This document shows positions 9,020-18,459 of a DNA stretch of 64,000 nucleotides, in pieces; within the stretch, counting starts at the first letter, position 1, and each line of letters starts with the position of its first letter. This DNA is from Alphaproteobacteria bacterium (GTDB lineage: Bacteria; Pseudomonadota; Alphaproteobacteria; JAAEOK01). The stretch lies in contig JAAEOK010000036.1 of assembly GCA_024244705.1 (NCBI GenBank), positions 1 through 64,000 of the forward strand, read 5' to 3'. The notes beneath the pieces are model-generated. The model was not told the DNA's origin, ran no database searches, and worked only from the letters and a program-made list of their open reading frames with translations. The position numbers were made by a program, and so were the translations under genes.

Positions 9020-10360
9020 GTGACGACCTGGATCAAGAATCCGCTCGCCATCCTGGCCGACGGCGCCGCCGGTGGCGTCGTCATCGACGGCGCCGAGATC
9101 GTCGAATTGGTGGCGGCCGGCGCGGCGCCGCGGACAGCCATCGATACGGTCTTCGATGCGTCGCAACATGTTGTCCTGCCGGGGCTGATCAACACCCACC
9201 ACCATTTCTACCAGACCCTGACCCGCGCCCATCCCGAGGCGCTCGACAAGGAGTTGTTTCCCTGGCTGCTGGCGCATTATCCGGTATGGGCGCGGATGAC
9301 GCCGGAATCGGTGCGGGTTGCGGTGCGGATGGCGATGGTCGAGTTGATGCTGTCGGGGTGCACGACGACCTCCGACCATCACTACGTTTTTCCGCGGCAT
9401 ATCGGCGACGCCATCGATATCGCGGTCGACGAGGCGCGCCGGCTCGGTATGCGGGTCGTTCTGACGCGCGGCTCGATGGATTTGTCGGAGAAGGATGGCG
9501 GGCTGCCGCCCGACGAGGTCGTGCAGCCGGCCGAAATCATCCTCGCCGACAGCGAGCGGCTGATCAAAGCCCACCACGAAACCGGCCCCGGGGCCATGGT
9601 GCAGATCGCCCTCGCGCCCTGCACGCCGTTCACGGCGTCGCGCGAGTTGATGCGCGATACCGCCGAGCTCGGGCGCCGGCTCGGCGTTCGCCTCCATACC
9701 CATCTCGCCGAGACCGAGGACGAGAACGCCTATTGCCTCGAGCATTTCGGCCACCGGCCGCTCGACTACCTGGATTCCGTCGGCTGGCTCGCCGATGACG
9801 TATGGCTGGCCCACGGGGTATTTTTCAACAGCGACGAACGAAAGCGTCTCGGCGCGGCGGGCACCGGGATTTGCCATTGCCCGAGTTCGAACATGATCCT
9901 CGCCTCCGGGTTCTGCCCGGTGCCGGATCTCGAGGCCGAGGGCTGCGCGGTCGGGCTCGGCGTCGACGGCTCGGCGTCGAACAACTGCTCCAACCTGATC
10001 CAGGAAGTCCGTCAGGCCCTGCTGCTGCAGCGGGTGGCGCGCCGCGACCCGACGATCAGTCACCGCGACGCCCTGCGCTGGGCGACGCGGGGGTCGGCGG
10101 CCTGCCTCGGCCGCACCGACATCGGCGAGATCGCGGTCGGCAAGCAGGCCGACCTTGGCCTCTACCGGCTCGACGATTTGCGCTTCTCGGGCCATGGCGA
10201 TGCGCTCGCCGCGCTCATCCTGTCGGGCGCCCACGGGGTCGACCAGTTGATGATCGCCGGCCAGTGGCGGGTGGTCGACGGCGCCATTCCCGGTTTCGAT
10301 GTGGGCCAATTGCGGGCCCAACACCAGGACGCCGCCGCGCGGTTGGCCGCACCGTCTTGA
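9020..10360 (+). CDS. 8-oxoguanine deaminase (amidohydrolase superfamily)
   Basis: A 446-residue metal-dependent deaminase starting at GTG 9020. Metal ligands of the TIM-barrel amidohydrolase fold are visible: HHH at residues 60-62 in INTHHHFYQT, His in LHTHLAETEDE, His in WLAHGVFF and Asp in GVDGSASNN. The overall pattern matches the 8-oxoguanine deaminase group (product urate), which is close to hydroxyatrazine-type hydrolases. It could serve purine salvage or removal of oxidised guanine. Substrate assignment within the group is by family resemblance. Confidence 0.85.
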   Translation: MTTWIKNPLAILADGAAGGVVIDGAEIVELVAAGAAPRTAIDTVFDASQHVVLPGLINTHHHFYQTLTRAHPEALDKELFPWLLAHYPVWARMTPESVRVAVRMAMVELMLSGCTTTSDHHYVFPRHIGDAIDIAVDEARRLGMRVVLTRGSMDLSEKDGGLPPDEVVQPAEIILADSERLIKAHHETGPGAMVQIALAPCTPFTASRELMRDTAELGRRLGVRLHTHLAETEDENAYCLEHFGHRPLDYLDSVGWLADDVWLAHGVFFNSDERKRLGAAGTGICHCPSSNMILASGFCPVPDLEAEGCAVGLGVDGSASNNCSNLIQEVRQALLLQRVARRDPTISHRDALRWATRGSAACLGRTDIGEIAVGKQADLGLYRLDDLRFSGHGDALAALILSGAHGVDQLMIAGQWRVVDGAIPGFDVGQLRAQHQDAAARLAAPS

Positions 10361-10427
10361 TCGCCGCCCGGGGCGCCGCTATCGTGCCGCTCTCGCGCTC
10401 TCATATCCGGACAAACAGGAGTAACGC

Positions 10428-10670
10428 ATGACCAATATCGGCGGCATCGCCGCGGACCAGTTGCGGTCCTACATCGAACGCATCGAGCGGCTGGAAGAGG
10501 AGAAGGCCGCGCTGGCAGCCGATATCCGCGAGGTCTTCGCCGAGGCCAAAGGAAACGGGTTCGACGTCAAGACGATGCGGCAGGTGCTGCGCCTCCGTAA
10601 ATTGGATCGCGCCGACTTGCAGGAGCAAGAGGCGATTCTCGATGTCTACCGGCGCGCGCTGGGTGTGTAG
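10428..10670 (+). CDS. GapR-type DUF2312 DNA-binding protein
   Basis: An 80-residue protein matching the GapR/DUF2312 family almost end to end: DQLRSYIERIERLEEEKAAL forms the first coiled-coil helix, then EVFAEAKGNGFDVK, then the basic MRQVLRLRKLD segment. In Caulobacter GapR clamps overtwisted AT-rich DNA ahead of replication forks and assists topoisomerases. A short leader with GGAGTAACGC precedes the ATG. Confidence 0.9.
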   Translation: MTNIGGIAADQLRSYIERIERLEEEKAALAADIREVFAEAKGNGFDVKTMRQVLRLRKLDRADLQEQEAILDVYRRALGV

Positions 10671-10725
10671 GACGATGTCCGGTCCCGGTATCCCACCCGG
10701 CCCGCGGCAGCGATAGGCGAGGGTC

Positions 10726-11580
10726 ATGCAAAGCCATGCCGACTCGCCCTGTATCTTTATCGGCGGCCGCCGTCGTACCGGCACGACGATGGTGCACGGC
10801 CTGATCTGCAAAAGCGACGACACCATCGAACTGACGCGGGAGTGCACCTATCTGTGGCAGTTGATGCACGCCTACGGCGTCTCGAACGCTCTGTTCGACG
10901 ATCATGTTTCCGACTACTTCGAGTCCCGGGAGGAATTCACCGCGTTTCACCGCGAGGCCGTCGACCGCTATCTCGGCCATGTCGCGGCGCGCTTCGGCCC
11001 CGAGCGCCGGATCGTCCAGAAGGCGCCACGGCTGACGCCGCACTTCGAGGACCTTGCCGGCCTGTGCCCGAACGCAAAATTCCTGGTCATGATCCGCGAT
11101 CCCCGCGATACCGTGGCCTCGCAATGGGGACGCTGGCATCGCATCAACAAGCGCCTCAACATCGTCGACGAATTGCAGCGCTTCGTCGGGCTTTATAAGT
11201 CTCTCAACCAATCACGGCAGGTCTTGGGCGGCGGGCGGTTGCTGTTCGTGCGCTACGAGGGGCTGGTCGTGTCGCCCCGCGAGACGCTCGGCGAAATCGC
11301 CAAGTTCCTCGATATCTCGCCGCCCGCCACCGACGACGATCTGTCCTGGCCGGTGAAGCGGCCGCCGGCGGACCCCAGCAGTACAGAGCTCGACGGACAG
11401 CCGCCGTCACGGTCGCGTGTCGGCGCCTACAAAGGCATTCTCAAGAAGGACATCCTCGACGCCATCGAACGCAACCGGGCGGTTATCGCGAAGGAAACCG
11501 GCATCGACTGCTTCGCCGCCGACGAGCCGGAAAACAAGGAACGCTTTGCCAACACCTGGCCGCTCGCCGCGCCGAATTAG
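10726..11580 (+). CDS. Sulfotransferase family protein
   Basis: A 284-residue PAPS-dependent sulfotransferase-like protein. The 5'-phosphosulfate loop appears as FIGGRRRTGTTMVHGLI near residue 12, and the 3'-phosphate-binding block as FLVMIRDPRDTVASQW near residue 122. It probably sulfates a sugar, lipid or protein acceptor. No glycan or lipid cluster adjoins it, so the acceptor is unknown. It begins 56 bases after the GapR gene on the same strand. Confidence 0.85.
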   Translation: MQSHADSPCIFIGGRRRTGTTMVHGLICKSDDTIELTRECTYLWQLMHAYGVSNALFDDHVSDYFESREEFTAFHREAVDRYLGHVAARFGPERRIVQKAPRLTPHFEDLAGLCPNAKFLVMIRDPRDTVASQWGRWHRINKRLNIVDELQRFVGLYKSLNQSRQVLGGGRLLFVRYEGLVVSPRETLGEIAKFLDISPPATDDDLSWPVKRPPADPSSTELDGQPPSRSRVGAYKGILKKDILDAIERNRAVIAKETGIDCFAADEPENKERFANTWPLAAPN

Positions 11581-11805
11581 GGCGACGGCCAGATGGCGGC
11601 CTGTTCATCGTCGGCGGGTTCGTAGCGCATGGCCCAATGCTCCGTTTTGGGGCTTGATTCACATTTGAACCATTGCGAACAACAACTGCCGCAAGTCCGA
11701 ATATGGAAGCATAGCGGACTCATACCCGTGGCATTGGGGATGTCCGCTTTTGACCCTTTTGAGACGTTCCTCCACGAAACCGGGGCAGCTCCAACACAAC
11801 CCAAG

Positions 11806-12570
11806 CTATCGTGCGTGCCTCCAGCCCTTGACCAATCGACGGGCACACCAAATCGCTGCGAAAAGCCAAAAGATCGCGACTGCAATCAAGCCGACCACAT
11901 TGACCGTGGTTGGCTGATGAATTGCCTTGTCAGGCCTGTCTTCGAATATCGTCAGAACAATGATTCCTGGCACGGTCCCGAGCAGAGTCCCGACCGAGTA
12001 GCGCCCAAAGCCGATACGGAGGACGCCAGCGGCCAGGCCGCTCAGCATCAAATTTACGACCTGTGACCAGTTGACGGCCGCAACGGCCAAAATCTCGTGA
12101 CCGGCGAGCATTGCGGTGACCTGATCCAACTGGCGACTGAACAGGAATCCCAGGCTCCTTCGTGCAAAGACTCGCCCCAAGCCGTAAAAGGCCAAAGCGT
12201 TCAGCAGACAGCCGAGGATCGCGTAAATGAAACCCCACAAGGGGCCAAATAACGCAAGACTCGCAAGGATGATCAACGTGGTCGGCAGCATCAGCAGCCC
12301 ACTGACCGGATAAGCAGCCAGAACAACAATCACGGCCACCGGACTGTTCCCAAGGGCTCGCACTCGGTCGAGGAACTGGCCCAGGTCAACCCAGTCCCGA
12401 AGTGGCGTAACCTGCCACGCCACTGCAACTCCGCTGAGGACTCCGAAAGCCGCCAAGCCGATCAAAAGCCTTGTTACCGCCCAGCTTCGATCGTTGTCGG
12501 GGCCCCTGTCCTTCTTGATAGCGTCTTGATGATTGGTTGCCCTAATTGCAAGCTTCCTTGTCTTGATCAT
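11806..12570 (-). CDS. TVP38/TMEM64 family membrane protein
   Basis: A 254-residue protein with about five to six hydrophobic segments and a VTT (DedA-like) domain: YPVSGLLMLPTTLIILASLA, then FGPLWGFIYAILGCLLNALAFYGLG, then a late NWSQVVNLMLSGLAAG. Homologues are implicated in lipid scrambling or membrane homeostasis. It is divergent from the antiporter gene across a 160-base spacer. Codon use looks less GC-biased than the core genes, consistent with an accessory region. Confidence 0.85.
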   Translation of the reverse strand: MIKTRKLAIRATNHQDAIKKDRGPDNDRSWAVTRLLIGLAAFGVLSGVAVAWQVTPLRDWVDLGQFLDRVRALGNSPVAVIVVLAAYPVSGLLMLPTTLIILASLALFGPLWGFIYAILGCLLNALAFYGLGRVFARRSLGFLFSRQLDQVTAMLAGHEILAVAAVNWSQVVNLMLSGLAAGVLRIGFGRYSVGTLLGTVPGIIVLTIFEDRPDKAIHQPTTVNVVGLIAVAIFWLFAAIWCARRLVKGWRHAR

Positions 12571-12731
12571 CTGTTAAATCGTCTCCCAAGCTCCCAGCCC
12601 GCGGCTATCAGAGTGGCAGTTTTCATGCCCTTGCTTTCGGGTGGCAGAGCCTAGCGAACGAGATACCTCTGTCCTTTTGGCCGCCGAGATGAGTTAAACG
12701 GTAGCAGGTCCGAGGGCGACTGGAGAAACGG

Positions 12732-14468
12732 ATGCATGTTGAGACGCTAAATCTACGCGAGGTGGTGATTTTTCTCTTCGCCGCCGGCATCGTCGTGCCG
12801 CTAGTTCATCGCCTGAGAATCAGTCCGGTCTTCGGCTTTCTGATTGTCGGGCTTGCGATCGGACCCCATGGCGTGGCGCGCTTCGCCGACGCGCTGCCGT
12901 GGCTGCGCTATGCCGTGATTACCGACCTGGCCGGCGTCCGCCCCCTGGCCGAACTGGGCGTCGTGTTCCTGCTGTTCATGATTGGGCTCGGACTCTCGCT
13001 TGATCGGTTATGGGGAATGCGGCGCCGGGTTTTCGGACTAGGGGGCGCGCAGGTCGTCCTGACCAGCGCAGTGATTGCTGTTATTGCTTCGTTCTTCGAT
13101 AATACCCTGGCCGCTGCAGTCGTGCTCGGCGCCGGCTTCGCGTTGTCCTCGACAGCGATAGTCATGCAGTTGTTGTCTGAGAAGCGCCGCCTGGGTACGG
13201 CAACGGGCCGCACCAGCTTTGCCATCCTTTTGTGCCAGGACTTGGCAGTGCTGCCAATCCTGTTTCTAGTCGGTGCCTTTACAGCCCAGAGCGACGGTCA
13301 GGTGCTGGCCGCATTTACCTGGGCGATCGGCCAGGCGTTTGTCGCGGTCGCGGCTATCCTGGCTATCGGCCGGTTGGTGATCCGACCGGTGTTTCGCTTC
13401 GTCGGCAGCACCGCTAGCCGTGAAATGTTTCTGGCGTTCGTTCTGTTGATCATAGTCGGCACCGCGCTCGCAACCGAACGGGTTGGCCTGTCAATGGCGC
13501 TAGGCGCATTCCTCGCCGGGCTATTGTTCGCCGAAACCGAATACCGACATGAAATCGAGGTCGACATCGAACCGTTCAAGGGCCTGCTGCTCGGCCTCTT
13601 CTTTGTTTCAGTGGGCATGAGTATCGACCTTGCCCAAGTGGCCGCCAAACCACTCTGGTTGCTTGCCTCGGTCTTCGGACTGTATCTCGTCAAAACACCA
13701 ATCGTTTACGCCCTTGCGCGATGGTTCGGCGAGCCCCGATCGGTGGCGCTGGAAGCTGGTCTACTGTTGGGCCAGGGTGGTGAGTTCGCCTTCCTTGTTG
13801 TCGGCATGGCCTATAGGCTTGGCCTGATGCCATACGATACCGCCCAGTTCATGCTGATCGTCACTGGCATAACGATGATCGCGACACCGCCGGTGGCCCA
13901 TATCGCCCGCAAGCTGGCCCACGCTACTGAAACCCGAGAAGCGGACCGTGGCCAGCGCGACAGCGATATTCCGACTGGACTTTCCGGCCATGTCATTGTT
14001 GTTGGCTATGGCCGCGTCGGCCAGATGCTCGGCTCAGTGCTCGCCGGTCAAGAGATCCCGTATGTCGGGCTCGATGTCGACGCAGATATGGTCGCACGCT
14101 TCCGGGCTGCCGGCGCCGGCATCTTCTATGGGGACGCGAGCCGAGCAGACATGTTACGCAGGTTCGACGTCGACAAGGCCGCGGCGCTAGTAGTGACTAT
14201 GGACAGCCCGCATACTGCGGAGCATGTGGTCGCGACCGCCCGCCAGCACTGGCCGGATCTCATAGTCTACGCGCGCGCCCGTGACCGCGCGCATGCGGCA
14301 CGGCTTATTGCCCAGGGCGCCACCCACGTTATCCCCGAGACCATCGAGGCGAGCCTGCAACTCGGCGAAATGGTGTTGATGGGTATCGGTATCCCGGATC
14401 AGGCGGCCCGCCGCATCATCGAGGCGCGCCGCCAAGCAGAGCAGGTCGCGGTAGACGAGAGCCGGTGA
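12732..14468 (+). CDS. CPA2 monovalent cation:proton antiporter (Kef-type)
   Basis: A 578-residue membrane protein. Residues 1-385 form the Na+/H+ exchanger domain with about 12 helices, including GVVFLLFMIGLGLSLDRLW and LAVLPILFLVGAF. Residues about 415-530 form a cytoplasmic TrkA-N (RCK) domain with the dinucleotide-binding GHVIVVGYGRVGQMLG. This is the architecture of KefB/KefC-like K+ efflux or YbaL-type antiporters. The gene starts at ATG 12732 after GGAGAAACGG. No KefF/KefG partner is adjacent. Confidence 0.93.
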   Translation: MHVETLNLREVVIFLFAAGIVVPLVHRLRISPVFGFLIVGLAIGPHGVARFADALPWLRYAVITDLAGVRPLAELGVVFLLFMIGLGLSLDRLWGMRRRVFGLGGAQVVLTSAVIAVIASFFDNTLAAAVVLGAGFALSSTAIVMQLLSEKRRLGTATGRTSFAILLCQDLAVLPILFLVGAFTAQSDGQVLAAFTWAIGQAFVAVAAILAIGRLVIRPVFRFVGSTASREMFLAFVLLIIVGTALATERVGLSMALGAFLAGLLFAETEYRHEIEVDIEPFKGLLLGLFFVSVGMSIDLAQVAAKPLWLLASVFGLYLVKTPIVYALARWFGEPRSVALEAGLLLGQGGEFAFLVVGMAYRLGLMPYDTAQFMLIVTGITMIATPPVAHIARKLAHATETREADRGQRDSDIPTGLSGHVIVVGYGRVGQMLGSVLAGQEIPYVGLDVDADMVARFRAAGAGIFYGDASRADMLRRFDVDKAAALVVTMDSPHTAEHVVATARQHWPDLIVYARARDRAHAARLIAQGATHVIPETIEASLQLGEMVLMGIGIPDQAARRIIEARRQAEQVAVDESR

Positions 14469-14807
14469 GCAAAGGCTGAGTGAACTCGCGACTGCCGCGA
14501 AAGTAAGAGATCAGCTTGGCGCATGGGGCGCAAAAGCGTCAGCGTGTTGTGCTGCCTGTCTCCTTTTCCGAAGCCACCCAGTCGGCGGGCAATCGCTCCT
14601 GCATGTGTTTGAGTGGGCCCGCCCTTCCCCCATTTTGCCGCGTGATACGGCCAAGGACGCTTCGCGGTTCCGCCGTACCAACCAATTGTGTATGGCCGGT
14701 AATAGCTAGGAGCCGTCGTTGTCGGCGACGGCCGACAGGGTCGCCATGGGGTGCTAAGCGGAAAGTCCGCAAAGTTTCGGCCGATCCCCGTTATTGAGTA
14801 GGCGGCC
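14469..14807. other. Intergenic stretch without a recognisable gene
   Basis: No convincing coding region is visible on either strand. The right part (from about 14707) resembles the sequence found downstream of the SDR gene at 25185: a TAGGAGCC start, a CGTTGTCGGCGACGG hairpin-like core, then GATCCCCG. It therefore belongs to the same duplicated segment as the SDR remnant that follows. Confidence 0.5.
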
Positions 14808-14935
14808 CAGAACTTCTCGACTCAGGGCCTGAGGTCGAGCTCGTGGGTCCAGGCGCTGCGCGCCCGGTGGTTGAGCTGGAAGTAGGTTTCGGCGATCGCC
14901 TCCGGGGCGAGTAGGGATTCGGGCCCGCGCTCCCG
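14808..14935 (-). pseudogene. Remnant of the SDR gene (3' end only)
   Basis: About 128 bases match the last 40 or so codons of the two SDR genes at 20641 and 25185. The match covers the block coding for LLAPEAIAETYFQL and SAWTHELDLRP. A G-to-A change turns the conserved Trp codon near the end into TGA, and the upstream three quarters of the gene are missing. It is a dead third copy. Confidence 0.8.
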
Positions 14936-14956
14936 ATCGCCTCTCTTGACCGAAAC

Positions 14957-15264
14957 GACCGCCCGCGATGATGTCAGTCGTTTGCCAAACCAAGGTGTCG
15001 ATCACGTGTAAAGCGGTCCAACACTCCGCTGTTATTCCATGGCCTTGATCAAGTCAGACCATTCATCGATTGATTTGGCGAATGCGCGTTCGGTGAGGTC
15101 TTCGATATATGAGCGACCTTGGTCCGACAGCGCTTGAACTTCATAAGCGACGCGAACGCGGGTCCGGTCAGGTCCTTCCGGTCTACATTGCACATCGACG
15201 AACGCCACGCGGGAAGCGGGCATCAGTCTCAGATAGCGCACATGCCATTGATCGGGTTGCCAAG
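14957..15264. repeat. 308-bp direct repeat, copy A
   Basis: This segment matches 19925-20232 in the same orientation with no gaps and about nine mismatches counted by eye (roughly 97 percent). It carries the 3' part of an SRPBCC gene plus its downstream flank. The match ends abruptly at a GGGTTGCCAAG shared by both copies. Confidence 0.85.
15032..15264 (-). pseudogene. Truncated SRPBCC-domain gene
   Basis: The last 69 or more codons, from HVRYLRLMPASRVAFVDVQ to the stop, match the complete gene at 20000-20431 with only a few substitutions. The first half of the gene, including its start, is absent because the 308-bp repeat ends inside the coding sequence. An internal ATG gives an open frame, but it lacks the first strands of the fold and is unlikely to work. 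Confidence 0.8.
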
Positions 15265-15340
15265 CGACCCATCATCGCACCGTCCTCCTGCAAGTAAGCA
15301 GGAAGCACGGAATCACGGCTCGAAATCGATTACAACAGCG

Positions 15341-15365
15341 ACTTTATCAACGGTATCGACCCTAA
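15341..15365. repeat. 25-bp direct repeat, left copy
   Basis: A 25-base string starting ACTTTATCAACGG is identical to 21610-21634 in the same orientation. Flanking bases differ, so this is a discrete short repeat. The two copies bracket a 6.27-kb segment of accessory and broken genes. Confidence 0.75.
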
Positions 15366-15455
15366 GGCGACATGCACAGGCTTCGCATGTAGGTCACGCG
15401 GACACCCGCGGTGCCTTGATGACGTGTCTCAGTAGAAATCGAGGGAGATTCGCCC

Positions 15456-16055
15456 TCAGGCGCTCGGCCGATGGGTTTTGACAAACTGCTCGATGGCCCT
15501 GAGATATTCCTCGCCAATCGCCCTGAGGCCGCTCTCGCCGTCAGTTATGCGTGATGAATCGGCTAGATCGTCCAGATTCGTCGTCTCGCTCTCGCCCGCG
15601 GCGATGATGTGGATAAACCACTCCGATGAGCTCGTATATTCATCCCAGATGAGATAGCCGCTGGCGGGCACGTCAATGCCGGCCGGGGTTGTGGCGCGCT
15701 TTGCGCTAACACTCTCGAACAGATTTCGACGTTCGATCATCGAGACGAAGCCTTGGTGGAAAATGGCTTCTCCGCTCGCAGCATAATCGATGGCTTCGGC
15801 AGGTTGGTATGGATAGTCGGAACGGAAAATCGCGCGGAGATGCGATTGTGGCGGTCCAACTATGATTACGGGGCCGCCGATCGGCGATGATAGCGGTGTC
15901 ACCGGTTCAACCATTGCCCGATGGGTTAACTCCTCAATATGATCGAGCGCCGCTTCGGTGCCGTGGAATATCTGACCGTCAAGAGTAATTCGGGGACCAC
16001 AAGCGCCGACGGCGAGCGGCAGGAAAACCAGGATCAGACCAGCAATCGCTCTCAT
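15456..16055 (-). CDS. Predicted lipoprotein of unknown function
   Basis: A 199-residue protein with a lipoprotein signal: MRAIAGLILVFLPLAVGAC, with the lipobox LAVGAC placing the modified Cys at residue 19. No domain is recognised in the mature part, which is acidic and mixed alpha/beta in appearance. It lies 33 bases downstream of another lipoprotein gene on the same strand, and the two are probably co-transcribed and may work together at the outer membrane. Confidence 0.7.
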   Translation of the reverse strand: MRAIAGLILVFLPLAVGACGPRITLDGQIFHGTEAALDHIEELTHRAMVEPVTPLSSPIGGPVIIVGPPQSHLRAIFRSDYPYQPAEAIDYAASGEAIFHQGFVSMIERRNLFESVSAKRATTPAGIDVPASGYLIWDEYTSSSEWFIHIIAAGESETTNLDDLADSSRITDGESGLRAIGEEYLRAIEQFVKTHRPSA

Positions 16056-16088
16056 GGCGACCTCCCATGACAGAGTCCACCTTTCCCC

Positions 16089-17348
16089 TCAGTTCATCCG
16101 GTAGGGCGTAAACTCTTGTGCCGGTCCACGCAGCGGGATCTCCATCGTATAAACCGTCTTCGTTTCGACGTCGGCAACCGGGACGATCAACGTCGCGTCG
16201 AGGATCGGACCATCGAAACCGCCCCGATGGAAATAGACGAACCCGTCGGCGATCTCGCTCGGCTCGAGCTTTGCGACCTCGAACGCGCTCGCGTCGAGGA
16301 CGCGAGTTGCGGCTTCGCCTGTGTCGATCGCCTCCTGCCGCCTTGCGGCATCGAGTAGGCCCATGAACAGAAACGGCACCATCGCCAAGCCGGGTCCCGC
16401 CGGGACGTGAGGGAAGGAGCCGCCGTAATAGGGCGCCAGAAGTGCGCTCAGTTCGTGCTCGTCGAGCTGCTCGACTTGTGTCCCGTCGTCGAGCCTCGCG
16501 ACGATCCGCGAGCGGTGGGTTTCGAGTATGCCCGGACCGTAGTTCCTCATGTGAACGCGGATCGGGACGACTTGGGATCGGCGCAGATCGAGTCCGGGAA
16601 ATTCTGCGGCTTGCCGGTCAGTTTCAAGATAGGGATCGACGACAACTGAGACGAAGTTTTCCAATACACCTGCGACGGCCGCCGGCCCGAAACCTTCCGG
16701 AAGGTCCGCGGGCTTCAGGACTCGGGCCGCCACGGCGGCGGTCGCATAAGGGAACGCCCCAGGCCCCCAACGCCCTTCGGCAAACTGATGAAATTTTTGT
16801 GCGAATTCCAATGCTGCATTTTCCATCGCCGCCTTTGTTGCGACGCCGATTTGCCCCTGGTACTCCTGCCCACGCCCGTGTGCAATCAACTTGTCGATAC
16901 GTGCTCCGTCTCTGCTAAAGAGGTCGAACTCGTAAGTGATCTTCGCTACAAACGGCGGCCTTTCAAAAATCGATACCTCATAAGCCCCAAGATAGTGTTC
17001 GAAATTACTGATCCTGGGCGCAATGATAGCATCTATTCCCGGATGGTCACTCGGCGCGAGGGATGTGCCAGGCAGTTCAACGGCGTTTTCAAAGAGAGCC
17101 GCGAACATATCTCGGAACATCGCGATGCTATCCTTGCCGAGAGCGTAGCCATCGCCCACCGGCGCCCACTCATAATCGCGAAGATCGGGACTGTAATAGA
17201 CGCCCACGGTCTTGCTCACGACCTCGGGGAAGGCCGGAGCGTCCGCACTCGGATTTACCCGCCGTATTTCGCATCCGCCTGCAAACAGGGCGATTAGCAA
17301 GGCACCCACGCCAACCCATCGTGTCAATATCTTTGATTGCGGTCGCAT
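16089..17348 (-). CDS. Predicted lipoprotein of unknown function (419 residues)
   Basis: The ATG at 17348 is chosen because it opens a clear lipoprotein signal (ILTRWVGVGALLIALFAGGC), whereas the longer frame adds an unlikely extension. The mature part has a segment around residues 40-180 with YYSPDLRDYEW, ENAVELPG and a P-R-ISNFEHYL region typical of lipoproteins that bind or report on small ligands, but no named family is recognised. The C-terminal half contains VPIRVHMRNYG and a beta-rich region. It is the first gene of a two-lipoprotein unit. Confidence 0.65.
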   Translation of the reverse strand: MRPQSKILTRWVGVGALLIALFAGGCEIRRVNPSADAPAFPEVVSKTVGVYYSPDLRDYEWAPVGDGYALGKDSIAMFRDMFAALFENAVELPGTSLAPSDHPGIDAIIAPRISNFEHYLGAYEVSIFERPPFVAKITYEFDLFSRDGARIDKLIAHGRGQEYQGQIGVATKAAMENAALEFAQKFHQFAEGRWGPGAFPYATAAVAARVLKPADLPEGFGPAAVAGVLENFVSVVVDPYLETDRQAAEFPGLDLRRSQVVPIRVHMRNYGPGILETHRSRIVARLDDGTQVEQLDEHELSALLAPYYGGSFPHVPAGPGLAMVPFLFMGLLDAARRQEAIDTGEAATRVLDASAFEVAKLEPSEIADGFVYFHRGGFDGPILDATLIVPVADVETKTVYTMEIPLRGPAQEFTPYRMN

Positions 17349-17538
17349 TTCGTCGTTCCACCAATGCGACATTCCGTAGCGTGCCCCGACCTTCGCCGCA
17401 TTGATGTGTATCAGCCCCCGGTTGCCGAGCGAGATCGTTTTCCGATAGGAACGTCTAGAACAGGGAAGGTCTATCGCAGCGGGACGTTGACGCATATCAA
17501 CGCGTCCGAGTGCGATCTACGCTAGCCGTGTTTTCTTA

Positions 17539-18319
17539 ATGCGTAGGATGTTGAGCCTCCTTATGAAGTCGACCTTGCCCTTGGGTTTTGGCGTTGTCCT
17601 AACGGTTCTCGTCGTCGCCTGTGCGATTCAACGCACCGATCTCTCCGTTGTTAGGGAAGGCGCGACCCGCGCGCAGGTTGAGCGCGTCCTCGGAAAGCCG
17701 ATCAAGAGCGTCGGCATAGAGAACGGGCGGATCGACATTTACGAGTACAACCGAGGGTATGAACCGAAGCCGAGGAGAACCGCCGACTTGGGCAAAAGTG
17801 CTGCAGGGTTGGATATTGTTGCCTATCATCATCCCTGTCGCTCATTCGATCAACTATGAGGGACAGCGGGCGGAGATCGCTATCTTCTATGGGCCTGACG
17901 GACGTGTGGAAAAGACGGTCCGCAAGCAAGCAGGGAAACCGGGACTTGCCCACGAGCGTTATTGGAAGGAAGAGCAAGGCAGAGCGGACAAAGGCGATGC
18001 GAATGCCCAATGGAACCACGCCATAAACTATGCCATGGGCCCGGAACGGATTGACTACATTTGTCGCGCAGCAATGCAAGGACAGCCGGTGGCACTATAT
18101 TCGCTCGGTCGCATGCGAGCAGAAGGTGACTACTTCTCCGATGCACCTGTCACAGCTGATTCGGTTCGCGCCTACATGTGGTACACGCTGTCTGACGAGA
18201 AGGCCTTTGCCAAGGCAGCGAACTACCGCAACGATCTCAGCAAGTCCATGACTCCCACCGAAATCGCCGAGGGCGAGCGTCTTGCTGCCGAGTGGACTCC
18301 CGTCCGCCCATGTCCGTGA
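17539..18319 (+). pseudogene. OmlA/SmpA-like plus Sel1-repeat lipoprotein gene, frame-disrupted
   Basis: The first frame (17539) encodes a signal with VLTVLVVAC, then a SmpA/OmlA-type block REGATRAQVERVLGKP and YEYNRGYEP. The family-like continuation (a hydrophobic segment, then AEIAIFYGPDGRVEKTV and a Sel1-like repeat AMQGQPVALYSLGRMRAEGD) lies in the next frame and runs to 18319. The shift occurs around 17765-17800. The second frame has its own ATG at 17759, so two overlapping genes are possible, but the joined product looks like one known architecture. Confidence 0.6.
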
Positions 18320-18459
18320 AATGACCGGTTCTCGCTAGGGAGCGAAGTTCGGCAGGGTTTCGTAATTAGTCCGGCTTCGGGCGGCAAGCTGGCACAATGA
18401 CCGAGTGCGCGCCACCGGTCCGCGCTCGACTTTGTTCCGCTTGCAATCCTAATCGATCT

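Noticed and set aside
14516-14797. Plus-strand 93-codon open frame
   Set aside because: It has no recognisable motif or ribosome site and overlaps the duplicated SDR downstream flank.
17759-17800. Programmed frameshifting in the OmlA/Sel1 gene
   Set aside because: The required shift is forward by one, and no known slippery site or stimulatory structure was identified.
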